A DNA stretch of 64,000 bases, from IMG/VR virus record IMGVR_UViG_3300038620_000134, positions 17,725 through 81,724 of that record; one strand, 5' to 3'. The notes beneath the pieces are model-generated. The model saw only the letters and a program-made list of their open reading frames with translations, was not told the DNA's origin and searched no databases. Positions 31,889 through 40,570 of the stretch are shown in pieces (within the stretch, counting starts at the first letter, position 1; the number at the start of each line of letters is the position of its first letter). Made by a program: the position numbers and the translations under genes. The stretch comes from a virus.

Positions 31889-32335
31889 TTACTTTAACTC
31901 AACGGATTCAATCATAGTTTCAAGACTTTTAATATCGTTTGGATACTTCATTATAGCTTTGTGCATTTCTAAATTAAATTCAGTATCATCATAAAGTTTA
32001 ATAAATTCTCTTATTACGTTAGCTTTTTGAATTTCATTTTTATTCCATGATGTATTTAACTTATCATGTATAGCTTCAAGTTTTCGTGATTTAAAAACCA
32101 ATCTTTTTAGGTCTTCTAATTCTTTATCGGATACTTTACTTGATTCTGTTTTTCTTTTAAAATCTTTAAGGTGTTGATTGTATTTTTTATCTAAATATAA
32201 ATCAACATCTTGTAACAAACTTTTCCAATTTTCTTCAGCTTTATTTGGATTTTTTGGAATGTTCCACATTCTTTTTTTAATGTCATAAACTTTGTTATCA
32301 CTTCCTCCAATATATTCACTAAAAGTTCGTATCAC
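31889..32335 (-). CDS. candidate capsid-targeted protein, 148 aa
   Basis: Begins MIRTFSEYIGGSDNK, sharing the TF-x-E-Y-I motif seen at the start of several other late genes (see findings). The rest is a helical, lysine-rich protein (LDKKYNQHLKDFKRK; LKRLVFKSRKLEAIHDKL). No enzyme motif. A late-type box lies just upstream. Probably a virion-internal protein by analogy with T4 internal proteins. Confidence 0.68.
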   Translation of the reverse strand: MIRTFSEYIGGSDNKVYDIKKRMWNIPKNPNKAEENWKSLLQDVDLYLDKKYNQHLKDFKRKTESSKVSDKELEDLKRLVFKSRKLEAIHDKLNTSWNKNEIQKANVIREFIKLYDDTEFNLEMHKAIMKYPNDIKSLETMIESVELK

Positions 32336-32345
32336 TTTTTTTTGT

Positions 32346-32353
32346 TATTTATT
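32346..32353 (-). promoter_or_regulatory. late-type promoter box
   Basis: AATAAATA on the minus strand, 11 bases upstream of the ATG at 32335. Confidence 0.45.
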
Positions 32354-32358
32354 AAAAT

Positions 32359-32366
32359 AATAAATA
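32359..32366 (+). promoter_or_regulatory. late-type promoter box
   Basis: AATAAATA, 16 bases before the ATG at 32383, six bases from the divergent minus-strand box. Confidence 0.45.
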
Positions 32367-32382
32367 GTAAAAAAGCAAAACT

Positions 32383-32583
32383 ATGAATTTTATAAAAAGA
32401 ACACTTTTTGGATACAATAAAATTATATGGTTTTTTTGGGTATTGTTTAACGGATTAGGAATATACCACTTTATTAATAATGAGCCAGTTATTGGCTGGA
32501 CGTTAGTTGGTGTTATTAACACAATTTTTATAGTATTTTTGTTAATAGAACATAGAAGATGGAAGAAAAATCAAAATAACTAA
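32383..32583 (+). CDS. two-pass membrane protein, 66 aa
   Basis: Hydrophobic helices at about 14-31 (IIWFFWVLFNGLGIYHFI) and 38-56 (IGWTLVGVINTIFIVFLLI), with a basic tail RRWKKNQNN. First gene after a late-type box and four bases before the next coding region, so it opens the tail operon. Unknown function. Confidence 0.68.
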   Translation: MNFIKRTLFGYNKIIWFFWVLFNGLGIYHFINNEPVIGWTLVGVINTIFIVFLLIEHRRWKKNQNN

Positions 32584-32587
32584 TAAT

Positions 32588-33175
32588 TTGAAAATTAAAA
32601 GTTCATGGGATTACATTAATGAGGGTCTAAAAAAGGGAAATGTTTATATAGATATTACCCGCCGCAATCCTGTATCATTTGACAGGACACCTACAATTAT
32701 TGTTCGAATGACAGTGGGCAGCAAGTATTTAAATTATTTGTTCACTTTAAGAGAAGAAGTACCCGGAAAGTTTAATCTCGAAATAGGTATGGATTTCGAT
32801 GTTTATAAACGGAAAATCGGTGGTAAAGCCAGAAGTCTTATTGCTTATAGGCCAAATCGAACCTCTGTTGATCACATACATGAAGCATGGGGATATGCAA
32901 AAGAATGGCTAAAAGATCCGAATAATTGGGATATGTATTTTGGAAAGCGTGGAATAGATATTCCAACAAAACGAGTAAAAATTTATAAAGTAATTGTACA
33001 TCTTACTAAAGAAATGAATGATAATAAAAGAGCTTGGCTTTGGTATTATCGTTTTCTAAGAGAATTTATAGATGGCAATGGCACAGTATCAAAACATTTT
33101 TTAAGAAAACGTCTTAGTAGAGATATAGAAGCATTTTTTAATAATCCACTAACCGTAAAAAAGAATAAGAAATGA
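32588..33175 (+). CDS. structural-module protein, 195 aa, TTG start
   Basis: Starts at TTG (MKIKSSWDYINEGLKKG if initiated with Met). The beginning resembles the S-F-x-E-Y-I start of other late proteins and has an I-N-E site at residues 10-12. The body is basic and beta-rich (TIIVRMTVGSKYLNYLFTLR). Its position just before the spike gene, overlapping that gene's start by 4 bases, suggests a baseplate or tail role. No family recognised. Confidence 0.68.
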   Translation: MKIKSSWDYINEGLKKGNVYIDITRRNPVSFDRTPTIIVRMTVGSKYLNYLFTLREEVPGKFNLEIGMDFDVYKRKIGGKARSLIAYRPNRTSVDHIHEAWGYAKEWLKDPNNWDMYFGKRGIDIPTKRVKIYKVIVHLTKEMNDNKRAWLWYYRFLREFIDGNGTVSKHFLRKRLSRDIEAFFNNPLTVKKNKK

Positions 33176-33963
33176 GAACAACAGGTATAACACCATCAGA
33201 AAAAGAAGACTTTGCATCTGAAAACAGAAAAACCGATACTTATGTGGGTGAAATTGTAGATGCATCCGACCCCGAACAAAAATATAGGGCGAGAGTTAGG
33301 GTTCATGGTTTATTTGATGACTTAGATTCAGATGCTATTCCGTGGGCAATTCCGGGTAATGCAACAAATTTTTCGGGTGGTGGTGCTGGAAACGTTAGTT
33401 ATCCAAAAGAGGGTAGCAGAGTTATGGTAAGATTTTTTAACGGGGATATTTACCATCCAATTTACTATTTTAATATGCACTTAGATGATAATATGGCTAA
33501 TGAAATTGCAAATCCCTATGAAAATTCACATTCGATACTTTATGATAGTGATGAAGAACTTAAAATATATTACAACAATAATCAAGGACTATATTTTGAA
33601 TTAAAAGGTGCAACTGCTGTTATTAATAATGATGGTAATATAACTTTGAATCATTCAGATTCTCAATCTACCATAGAACTTGTTGGTGGTGATATAAGAA
33701 TTACCAGTAATGCAACAGTTGATGTATCAACACAAAGACAAGCCACTATAACAGCGCAAACTGTTCATGTAAATGGAACACAAACAGATATAGGTGCAAG
33801 TCCAATATTTTCAGCAGTCAATGGAGAAACCCTTATGGGAACACTTAAAGCAATTGCGAGTGCAGTTGATGCTAAGTTTCCGCCTACGCCGGGAGTAACT
33901 GCAAGCTCTGTAAATGCGGCTGAACAAACAATTCTTTCACAAACTGTTTCTACATCTCCTTAA
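33172..33963 (+). CDS. tail spike / baseplate puncturing protein, gp5/VgrG-like
   Basis: 263 residues. The OB-fold domain is YVGEIVDASDPEQKYRARVR, VHGLFDDLDSDAIPWAIP and YPKEGSRVMVRFFNGDIYHP. It is followed by a triple-stranded beta-helix-like region (DGNITLNHSDSQSTIELVGG; DIRITSNATVDVSTQRQATI). This is the layout of the T4 gp5 C-terminal part and VgrG/gpV: the trimeric needle at the tip of the tail tube. Unlike T4 gp5 there is no lysozyme domain between the OB fold and the helix, so cell-wall digestion must come from another protein. Confidence 0.88.
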   Translation: MRTTGITPSEKEDFASENRKTDTYVGEIVDASDPEQKYRARVRVHGLFDDLDSDAIPWAIPGNATNFSGGGAGNVSYPKEGSRVMVRFFNGDIYHPIYYFNMHLDDNMANEIANPYENSHSILYDSDEELKIYYNNNQGLYFELKGATAVINNDGNITLNHSDSQSTIELVGGDIRITSNATVDVSTQRQATITAQTVHVNGTQTDIGASPIFSAVNGETLMGTLKAIASAVDAKFPPTPGVTASSVNAAEQTILSQTVSTSP

Positions 33964-33977
33964 AAAATATAAAAAAA

Positions 33978-36197
33978 ATGGCTATAAAGTTTATACAAGG
34001 AACACCATATTGTGAATCAGATTCTAATCCAAGTGGAGAAGAACTTAGAAATATTTTTAATAATAATCTTCCAACCTTTGATTTTAATGCTAATGTACCC
34101 ATATCACCACAAAAAGCAGCATCTGAATTAGTAAAACAAAACCCCGATCATTTTGAAAATAATGAAACAGATGTTTCTAAATTAGATACAAATAAAAAAA
34201 TAGAAGATTATAAAAATAAAAATAATTTAAAACTTAATGTTAAACCAGATCTTGGTGAAAGTTTTGATGCTGCAACCAGAAAAGATGAACTTGTTGAAGA
34301 ATACTTTAATCAAGTTGCGAATCAACAACCAGATGAAGATGAACCTTTTAGACCGAGTAAACAAGAGGTTCTTAACGCGTGTAAAAAAAGAGACAGTTCA
34401 GATTCAGAATCGAATGAAAGTGAAGCAAACCAAGAAAATTCAAATAATGACTTTTCCCCAACAATAAATGAAATTCTTGAAACCTGCAAACAATTACCAA
34501 GTGAAGTTCCAGTTGAGTATCCACAACCAAACCTTCCAGTACCAACAGATTTTTCACAAAGAGAACAAGATCAAATTAATGATCTTATGAACAAAATGAA
34601 TTTACCTAATGAAGAAGATGAAAAACAGGCAGAAAAATGCAAAAACGAAATTGAAAAAATATCAAAAGATATTCGCCAGAAAGTAGACCAATACCAAAAA
34701 GACTTGGAAAGATTTCCAAATCTTGAACACGAATATTTTGTAAAGGAACTTAATTATCAAATACTTAAAGGAAAAGCAGATGTTATTCAAAATTATCTTG
34801 ATAGTCAAAGTGGAAACAATAAATCTTTTAATATAAGTTATGTCCCCTATATTAATGATCCAAATAATATTGAAGCCGATGAAGCAAATGATCCATCGGA
34901 ATCAGTTGATTTTGACCGTTTAGTGAGTCAAGAAAACCAGTATTTACAAAACGAAGTAGATAAATTTGCGGGTAGGTTTATAGAGTTTGGTCTTAGACCC
35001 GAAAGTACAGATTTTCGCAAATTCAAACTTTTTGAAAAACGTACAATCGGAGGAAACATTGCTGAATTCTATGATAACATAGATGCAGGAACCGAAGAAG
35101 AACGCAAAGAAAAAGATTACAATGAAAAACGTAAAAAACGCGAAAACGAAAGAAAACAAAAATTAATATATGATCCTTTTGAAAAATTAAAAACACAAGC
35201 TAATAATTATGGTGCGCTTTTTGGAATTCGATTTATTGTATTTTCACAGGTTTTTGGTAGTTCTGGACTAAGTGATGCAATTACTGAATTTAATGAATTT
35301 GAACAATCATATACCTCCAAAAAACAGGAATATGAAAAACTAAAAAAGAAAATAGAAAATTTTGAACAAACTATAAAAAATGATGTTAATCTTCAAATAG
35401 AACAGGTAAAGTGTAGACAGAACCAAAAAAACAAAACAGGCGATGAAGAACCATCTGAAGATGAACTAAATAAAAGTTTTGATCTCGAAGATGCTTCTTT
35501 TCCATCTCCCGAAGATTCACCACCGACGGAACTTAAATACTGGCAAAAATTTGCACTAAGCGCAACAGTAGGGTCTTTAATTGTTCCACTTACATGGACA
35601 ACTGGTGTTCTTATACCATCACCTTCGGGGGTGATTAAAGTTCCCGTGCCTGTAATATGGACTGCTTTATTTGTTCAACCTACACCTAATAGACTACTAG
35701 TGTTTTTTCTGGGTATAAATGGTATAATACCATGTCCATTTCTTTTTGAAATTAGTTTTAGTGGTGGAAGTGCACCTATTTTTCGAGTAGGTCTTAGGGG
35801 AAACAACCAAAGTATAAAATCAAAAGCACCTATAGGTGCGGGGGGTGAAGTTCAAACTATTCCGGCTCAATTTCCACCATTTGTTGCATATACTCCTCCA
35901 GTGTTATGTACTGGATTTTCTTTTACAAAACTTCAAAATATAGATTTAAGGCCGGTGGTTTTTGCATTAGCATCCAGTCCATTTTTAACACCAGCAAAAC
36001 TTGCAAAGTTTGCTACTAATAAGGCGGCAATAAAAACAAATATTTTTGCAAGAGATGATTTACCATCTTATAAACGTTTACCAGGTTCCAACCCGCTAAA
36101 AAATCCAGTTTTTTACTTTTTTGTAGCTGGTTTTAATGAAGCATCTAAGGAATTGAGTGGTGTTGAAAAACCACCCAGTCCTGCACCCTATCAATAA
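33978..36197 (+). CDS. large structural protein next to the spike, 739 aa
   Basis: The N-terminal 500 residues are charged, glutamate/asparagine-rich and partly coiled coil (KCKNEIEKISKDIRQKVDQY; EQSYTSKKQEYEKLKKKIEN). The last 220 are hydrophobic, proline/glycine-rich and beta-like (VGSLIVPLTWTTGVLIPSPS; VKVPVPVIWTALFVQPTPN). Such a composition and the position right after the spike suggest a baseplate or tail-tip component. I know no family for it. Confidence 0.75.
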   Translation: MAIKFIQGTPYCESDSNPSGEELRNIFNNNLPTFDFNANVPISPQKAASELVKQNPDHFENNETDVSKLDTNKKIEDYKNKNNLKLNVKPDLGESFDAATRKDELVEEYFNQVANQQPDEDEPFRPSKQEVLNACKKRDSSDSESNESEANQENSNNDFSPTINEILETCKQLPSEVPVEYPQPNLPVPTDFSQREQDQINDLMNKMNLPNEEDEKQAEKCKNEIEKISKDIRQKVDQYQKDLERFPNLEHEYFVKELNYQILKGKADVIQNYLDSQSGNNKSFNISYVPYINDPNNIEADEANDPSESVDFDRLVSQENQYLQNEVDKFAGRFIEFGLRPESTDFRKFKLFEKRTIGGNIAEFYDNIDAGTEEERKEKDYNEKRKKRENERKQKLIYDPFEKLKTQANNYGALFGIRFIVFSQVFGSSGLSDAITEFNEFEQSYTSKKQEYEKLKKKIENFEQTIKNDVNLQIEQVKCRQNQKNKTGDEEPSEDELNKSFDLEDASFPSPEDSPPTELKYWQKFALSATVGSLIVPLTWTTGVLIPSPSGVIKVPVPVIWTALFVQPTPNRLLVFFLGINGIIPCPFLFEISFSGGSAPIFRVGLRGNNQSIKSKAPIGAGGEVQTIPAQFPPFVAYTPPVLCTGFSFTKLQNIDLRPVVFALASSPFLTPAKLAKFATNKAAIKTNIFARDDLPSYKRLPGSNPLKNPVFYFFVAGFNEASKELSGVEKPPSPAPYQ

Positions 36198-36214
36198 CCA
36201 TTAAATTTGTTAAT

Positions 36215-36222
36215 AATAAATA
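36215..36222 (+). promoter_or_regulatory. late-type promoter box
   Basis: AATAAATA, 16 bases before the TTG start at 36239. Confidence 0.45.
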
Positions 36223-36238
36223 CAAAAAATAATAAAAG

Positions 36239-37621
36239 TTGCAAATTGATTTATTAAATTCTAACCATATTTTTCTTATTCAAAATAGTTACATAGGTTT
36301 TGAATTTGAATTTTTTAGTGATAAAGGCAGAAATGATGTTGCAAGTGAATTATCAAAAACTTTGAAAAAGAAAGTAGTTGTTGCGAATAAATATCATTCA
36401 GATGTTGATATATCCTATAAGCAGTTTAAGATTGAACCAGATTTTTCTGGGGGAAAGAGAATGTTTGAACTGGTAACTTATCCTCTTAATTATTTTGAAG
36501 CAAAAACAATTTTAATTAATACATTAAGCTATATTAAAAAAAATGGATATACTACAGAAAGGTGTGCTCTTCATGTTAACATATCGTTTAATCATTCAAA
36601 ATTTGAAAATAGGGTAGAACTTAAAAACATAAATCCATTAAATTTAATACTTGACATTGATGAAGACTATATATATAATAAGTTTCCAACACGCAAAAAT
36701 TCTGTTTATGCAAGAAGCGTTAAGTGGGTTAGCCCCGTTCAAAAGTTTAATTTTCATAAATCACCATTAGTATTAAAAAACCATAGTAATGTATCATATC
36801 CAAAATCTAAATATTATGGAATAAACTTTTCTAAATTAAAAGACAATTATTTAGAGTTTCGTTACTTGGGAGGTAAAAATTATGAAAATAAAATTAAACA
36901 AGTATTAGAATTAACAGAATACTTTATTTTACTCACAGGAAAAGAACTACTCAATAATAATTCAATAGTTATAAAAGGTGAAAATGATAGAAAAGAAGAA
37001 TTAGAAAAAATCGTTAACCGCCATCAAAAAATTGTTAATTCAATAAGAACTTTTGATTACTTTTTAGAAAACTATAATAACAGAATTAAACTTAGTGTTG
37101 ACTTAAAGTTCAACCCCAAACTTATTGAAACATACTATTATAAACTAAGAGAAAAAATTTATGAAATTCTAATATTTTCAAATTTAAAACAGGGGTGGAT
37201 TAATTATGATTCTGATAAAGGTAAAGTTCAGCTTAAAAGTGCTCATGCCGTAAACATTTATTTAATGAAAGACTGGCAAATAGTCGATTGTAAATTTGAT
37301 AACGCAATTTTTGAATCATGTGAAATGTATAGTACGAATGTTGATAATTCTAAAATTCAAGATTCTTTGGTACAAAACTCTAACACCATTGAAAATTCTA
37401 AAATTATTAATTCAATGGTAGCACAAGGAACAAAGTGTAAAGATTGTTATATAGATATAAAGAAAAATACATTTAATGGAAAAACCGAAGGTGGAATTAT
37501 TAGATCAGCCAAAATTGGAAGTCTTGCTAAAATAGATGATAAAACAGAAATAATAAGTTCACAAAGTGAAGATAAGGACAAAATAGAAAACACATATAAC
37601 AAACTATTTCCAAAATTATAA
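36239..37621 (+). CDS. amidoligase-like enzyme with C-terminal beta-helix
   Basis: 460 residues from TTG. The first 230 match the layout of the COOH-NH2 amidoligase family (glutamine-synthetase fold): YIGFEFEFF (18-26, metal/substrate acidic motif), KIEPDFSGG and FELVTYPLNYFEAK, CALHVNISF (histidine in the centre) and DNYLEFRYLGG (conserved E/R). Such enzymes form amide or isopeptide bonds. The C-terminal 110 residues have short repeats (CKFDNAIFESCEMYSTNVDN...SKIQDSLVQ) like a pentapeptide/hexapeptide beta-helix. Sitting among tail genes, it may modify a virion or host-surface protein. The domain call is moderately firm, the target unknown. Confidence 0.7.
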   Translation: MQIDLLNSNHIFLIQNSYIGFEFEFFSDKGRNDVASELSKTLKKKVVVANKYHSDVDISYKQFKIEPDFSGGKRMFELVTYPLNYFEAKTILINTLSYIKKNGYTTERCALHVNISFNHSKFENRVELKNINPLNLILDIDEDYIYNKFPTRKNSVYARSVKWVSPVQKFNFHKSPLVLKNHSNVSYPKSKYYGINFSKLKDNYLEFRYLGGKNYENKIKQVLELTEYFILLTGKELLNNNSIVIKGENDRKEELEKIVNRHQKIVNSIRTFDYFLENYNNRIKLSVDLKFNPKLIETYYYKLREKIYEILIFSNLKQGWINYDSDKGKVQLKSAHAVNIYLMKDWQIVDCKFDNAIFESCEMYSTNVDNSKIQDSLVQNSNTIENSKIINSMVAQGTKCKDCYIDIKKNTFNGKTEGGIIRSAKIGSLAKIDDKTEIISSQSEDKDKIENTYNKLFPKL

Positions 37622-37626
37622 ACTTT

Positions 37627-38295
37627 ATGAAAACACTAACTAAGCAATTAAAGGAAGACTGGTTTTTAAAAGACCACATAGACTTTGAATACCAACAATA
37701 TAGGTTATTAGCATATTTACAAAAAGTTGAAAATGAGTTTTTTTACACAAGAATTTATCCACACTTAGATGTTTTAAAGAAGTTAAAAAAGAATATTGAT
37801 AGTTTTATGTACTCATCAAAAAGATGGGAAAAAGCAATTTCAGATTATAACATATCAACAGAAAAAAGCAATGAACTCCAAAACCTGCTGTTCTGGGCAC
37901 AATCTGAAATATATTCAAAAATTAAAAAGGGTGAAGAAATACTGACCACAGTGTCAAATTATACGCATATGAAAGTTTTGCAACGGGGTTCCGATAACAA
38001 ACCAGATCATGGTTATATCGCAATTCAACATGAGAATGGATGTTCAATCTACTATTATAGATACGATAGTTCTAAAGTATATGATAAAGCTATAAAAATT
38101 CAAAACAAAGAACTTAAAAGATTATCACAAAGTGCAACAGAAGATGAATTAATAAACATTATGGAAGATTTAGAAAATAGAGATGACCACCATAGATTCC
38201 ATTGGATATATTTTAATAATGAAGCCAGACCACCACTGCGCGAAACATTACTTCCTGCAATAAAAATTAAAATTTATAAAACTTTTTACTTTTAG
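37627..38295 (+). CDS. hypothetical protein, 222 aa
   Basis: Helical first half (MKTLTKQLKEDWFLKDHIDF; YPHLDVLKKLKKNIDSF), then a small beta-rich segment PDHGYIAIQHENGCSIYYYR and a helical end. It is 5 bases after the amidoligase-like gene, so it may be a partner or substrate of that enzyme. No family recognised. Confidence 0.7.
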   Translation: MKTLTKQLKEDWFLKDHIDFEYQQYRLLAYLQKVENEFFYTRIYPHLDVLKKLKKNIDSFMYSSKRWEKAISDYNISTEKSNELQNLLFWAQSEIYSKIKKGEEILTTVSNYTHMKVLQRGSDNKPDHGYIAIQHENGCSIYYYRYDSSKVYDKAIKIQNKELKRLSQSATEDELINIMEDLENRDDHHRFHWIYFNNEARPPLRETLLPAIKIKIYKTFYF

Positions 38296-38302
38296 GTTAC
38301 TA

Positions 38303-38310
38303 TATAAATA
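38303..38310 (+). promoter_or_regulatory. late-type promoter box, exact TATAAATA
   Basis: TATAAATA, identical to the T4 late -10 octamer, with overlapping AATAAATA. It lies 18 bases before the ATG at 38329. Confidence 0.55.
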
Positions 38311-38328
38311 AATAAAAAAAAAATAACA

Positions 38329-39849
38329 ATGCGAATAAAATCTTTCCAAGAATACATTAATTCGACTTCCATTGATGAAGCACTCCATCCAAGTCAAGCA
38401 AAACCATATATTAAAGCATGGAAAGAAGCTGGAGGTGAAAAATTTTATCGTGACATCTTTGGAAAGAAAGAAAATGGAAAACCCAAATATAGACTTTACT
38501 TGGAGCTTAAAGAATCCAAAGAGCAGAAACAAAAGATAAGCAAAGATGTTAGGGATAGAATCAATAAAGCTTTAGAATATACAAATTATGAAGTTGAAGA
38601 TTTTAATCAAAATTTAGCAATTTCAAAAGATGGTGAAAATACTAAAAAAGTAACAAGTGAACTTTCAAAAAATAAAAAATTAAAAAAACAAGATGAAATT
38701 AATATAGATAAACTCCTTCAAGATTACAGTGAGGAACTAAGTAAAAAGTCAACCCAAAGAGAACAAGACGATTATCTTGTAGTAATTTCACGGCATCCAT
38801 ACGATATTGCGGGGATGAGCACCGATAGAGGTTGGACTAGTTGTATGGACTTAGATACTGGAAGTCAAAAATTCTATGTAATGGAAGATGTTAAAAAGGG
38901 AACAATTATAGCTTATTTAATTAAAAAAGATGACTTGAATATTAATAATCCTGTTGCACGGATTTTAATAAAACCTTATGTTAGTGGGGACGGTGAAGAA
39001 ATTGCACTGTTTAGAGATAAAGAAGTAGATGAATTTAAAGGAGAACCAGTTAAGGGATTTAAAGAAACAATTGATGCTTGGCTAGAAAAGAATCAAAAGT
39101 TAAGTAAAACCAAGTATTATCAACTTCAAGGATTGTATAAAGATGGAAAGTGTGAATATAATCCAGATGCTCCAGTTAAAGCTATACTAAATGATTTTGT
39201 TAAAGGAACTTTTGAAGTAGATGGAAACACAATTAGTGTTAATGGGAATGTAAATTTACGTAGAAAACCTAAAGTTTTTAAAAAAATTACAAAAAACTAT
39301 AAGTTTGGATATGTTAGTGGTAATTTTAATTGTTCTAATAATAATTTAACATCCCTTGAAGGTGCACCTGAAGAAGTTGGGGGTTATTTTATTTGTGAGT
39401 ATAACAAATTAACATCCCTTGAAGGTGCCCCTGAAAAAGTTGGGGGTAGTTTTATGTGTTCTCGTAATGGATTAACATCCTTGGAAGGTGCACCTGAAGA
39501 AGTTGTAAGTGGTTTTATTTGTGATGATAATAATTTAACATCCCTTAAAGGTGCCCCTGAAAAAGTTGGGGGTAGTTTTATTTGTTATAGGAATGGTTTA
39601 ACATCCCTTGAAGGTGCACCCGAAAAAGTTGGAGGTGAATTTGATTGTAGATTTAATCAATTAACATCCCTTGAAGGTGCACCTGAAAAAGTTGGAGGTG
39701 ATTTTTATTGTAGATTTAATCAATTAACATCCCTTGAAGGTGCACCTGAAAAAGTTGGAGGTGATTTTTATTGTGGTAAGAATAAAAAAGATTTTACAAA
39801 AGAAGATGTTAAAGCTGTTTCTGATGTTGAAGGTGAAATAAAAGTTTAA
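38329..39849 (+). CDS. LRR-type repeat protein with conserved N-terminal domain
   Basis: 506 residues. It begins MRIKSFQEYINSTSIDEALH, a capsid-targeting-like start with I-D-E|A at residues 15-18. A 270-residue domain follows with RHPYDIAGMSTDRGWTSCM and GTIIAYLIKKDDLNINNPVA. The C-terminal third has about seven 21-residue repeats of the form CxxNxLTSLEGAPEKVGGxF. It ends KEDVKAVSDVEGEIKV. The family is common in large myophages and its function is unknown; the N-terminus suggests packaging into the head. A longer paralogue lies at 44214, on the other side of the sheath gene. Confidence 0.82.
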   Translation: MRIKSFQEYINSTSIDEALHPSQAKPYIKAWKEAGGEKFYRDIFGKKENGKPKYRLYLELKESKEQKQKISKDVRDRINKALEYTNYEVEDFNQNLAISKDGENTKKVTSELSKNKKLKKQDEINIDKLLQDYSEELSKKSTQREQDDYLVVISRHPYDIAGMSTDRGWTSCMDLDTGSQKFYVMEDVKKGTIIAYLIKKDDLNINNPVARILIKPYVSGDGEEIALFRDKEVDEFKGEPVKGFKETIDAWLEKNQKLSKTKYYQLQGLYKDGKCEYNPDAPVKAILNDFVKGTFEVDGNTISVNGNVNLRRKPKVFKKITKNYKFGYVSGNFNCSNNNLTSLEGAPEEVGGYFICEYNKLTSLEGAPEKVGGSFMCSRNGLTSLEGAPEEVVSGFICDDNNLTSLKGAPEKVGGSFICYRNGLTSLEGAPEKVGGEFDCRFNQLTSLEGAPEKVGGDFYCRFNQLTSLEGAPEKVGGDFYCGKNKKDFTKEDVKAVSDVEGEIKV

Positions 39850-39991
39850 TAAAAACTTAATAAAACTATATACTAACAAAAGCAATATCATGAGCTTTTT
39901 TGCTTACTTTAGATTTATAAGTATTTTCTAATCGATAGCGATACTCCCTTAAAAATTTTGATTAACTCTCCCATTCATTTTTTAAAGGATT

Positions 39992-40174
39992 TCAAAATAG
40001 TAACGTTACTTTATCAGTATTTTGTAAAACCTTTTTTCTGTTTTCATACAACGCTTTATCCATGTTACATCTATCTGGAAAATAAAACAGCCTAGCATCA
40101 GTTGTTCCAATATAAATATAGGTATAAAACTCACGTTTTAATTCATAGTAGGCAGGATCTAACTTATTAAGCAC
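39992..40174 (-). CDS. hypothetical small protein, 60 aa or more
   Basis: MLNKLDPAYYELKREFYTYI with a cysteine- and arginine-containing middle. The frame stays open upstream (VTINVCTLEEV, to about 40230) without an ATG. It may therefore start at GTG or ATT within about 15 codons, or be a remnant. Same strand as the next small membrane gene. Confidence 0.45.
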   Translation of the reverse strand: MLNKLDPAYYELKREFYTYIYIGTTDARLFYFPDRCNMDKALYENRKKVLQNTDKVTLLF

Positions 40175-40215
40175 CTCTTCAAGTGTACAAACATTAATTG
40201 TAACTTTTAAATTTG

Positions 40216-40401
40216 TTACTGTTTTATAAGTTCATACAGCACTGCTACTAATGGTATATTAAAAATAAAAATACCTATTAAACTAAAGACTTTTTCAAAA
40301 GTAGTTGATTCGTCTTTAAATAAGAGTATATAAAATTTAACATATCCAATTAAATAAGCTGTAAAGTATACTGAAAGTATGATAACTGTTAAATAATCCA
40401 T
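40216..40401 (-). CDS. two-pass membrane protein, about 61 aa
   Basis: I prefer the ATG giving MDYLTVIILSVYFTAYLIG to one nine codons upstream. Two hydrophobic helices (TVIILSVYFTAYLIGYV; VFSLIGIFIFNIPLVAVL) are joined by a charged loop. Unknown function. Confidence 0.55.
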   Translation of the reverse strand: MDYLTVIILSVYFTAYLIGYVKFYILLFKDESTTFEKVFSLIGIFIFNIPLVAVLYELIKQ

Positions 40402-40540
40402 AATTAAAAAAATTTGAACTTTAGCCAAGTTTTCTTTAGAAGAAAATTCTTTTCCACTTCAATCTTAAATATAATACATTTAAGACCCTCTGTCAAGCTT
40501 CAATTAAAAAATATTAAAAGTGTTACACTTTTTTAAGTAA

Positions 40541-40548
40541 AATAAATA
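40541..40548 (+). promoter_or_regulatory. late-type promoter box
   Basis: AATAAATA, part of a longer AATAAATAAATAAATAA run, 22 bases before the tail-sheath ATG. The whole run could offer several registers. Confidence 0.5.
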
Positions 40549-40570
40549 AATAAATAAAAAAAATCAAAGC

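Noticed and set aside
33172-33963. Lysozyme-containing T4 gp5
   Set aside because: The OB fold runs directly into the beta-helix region; there is no room for or motif of a lysozyme domain.
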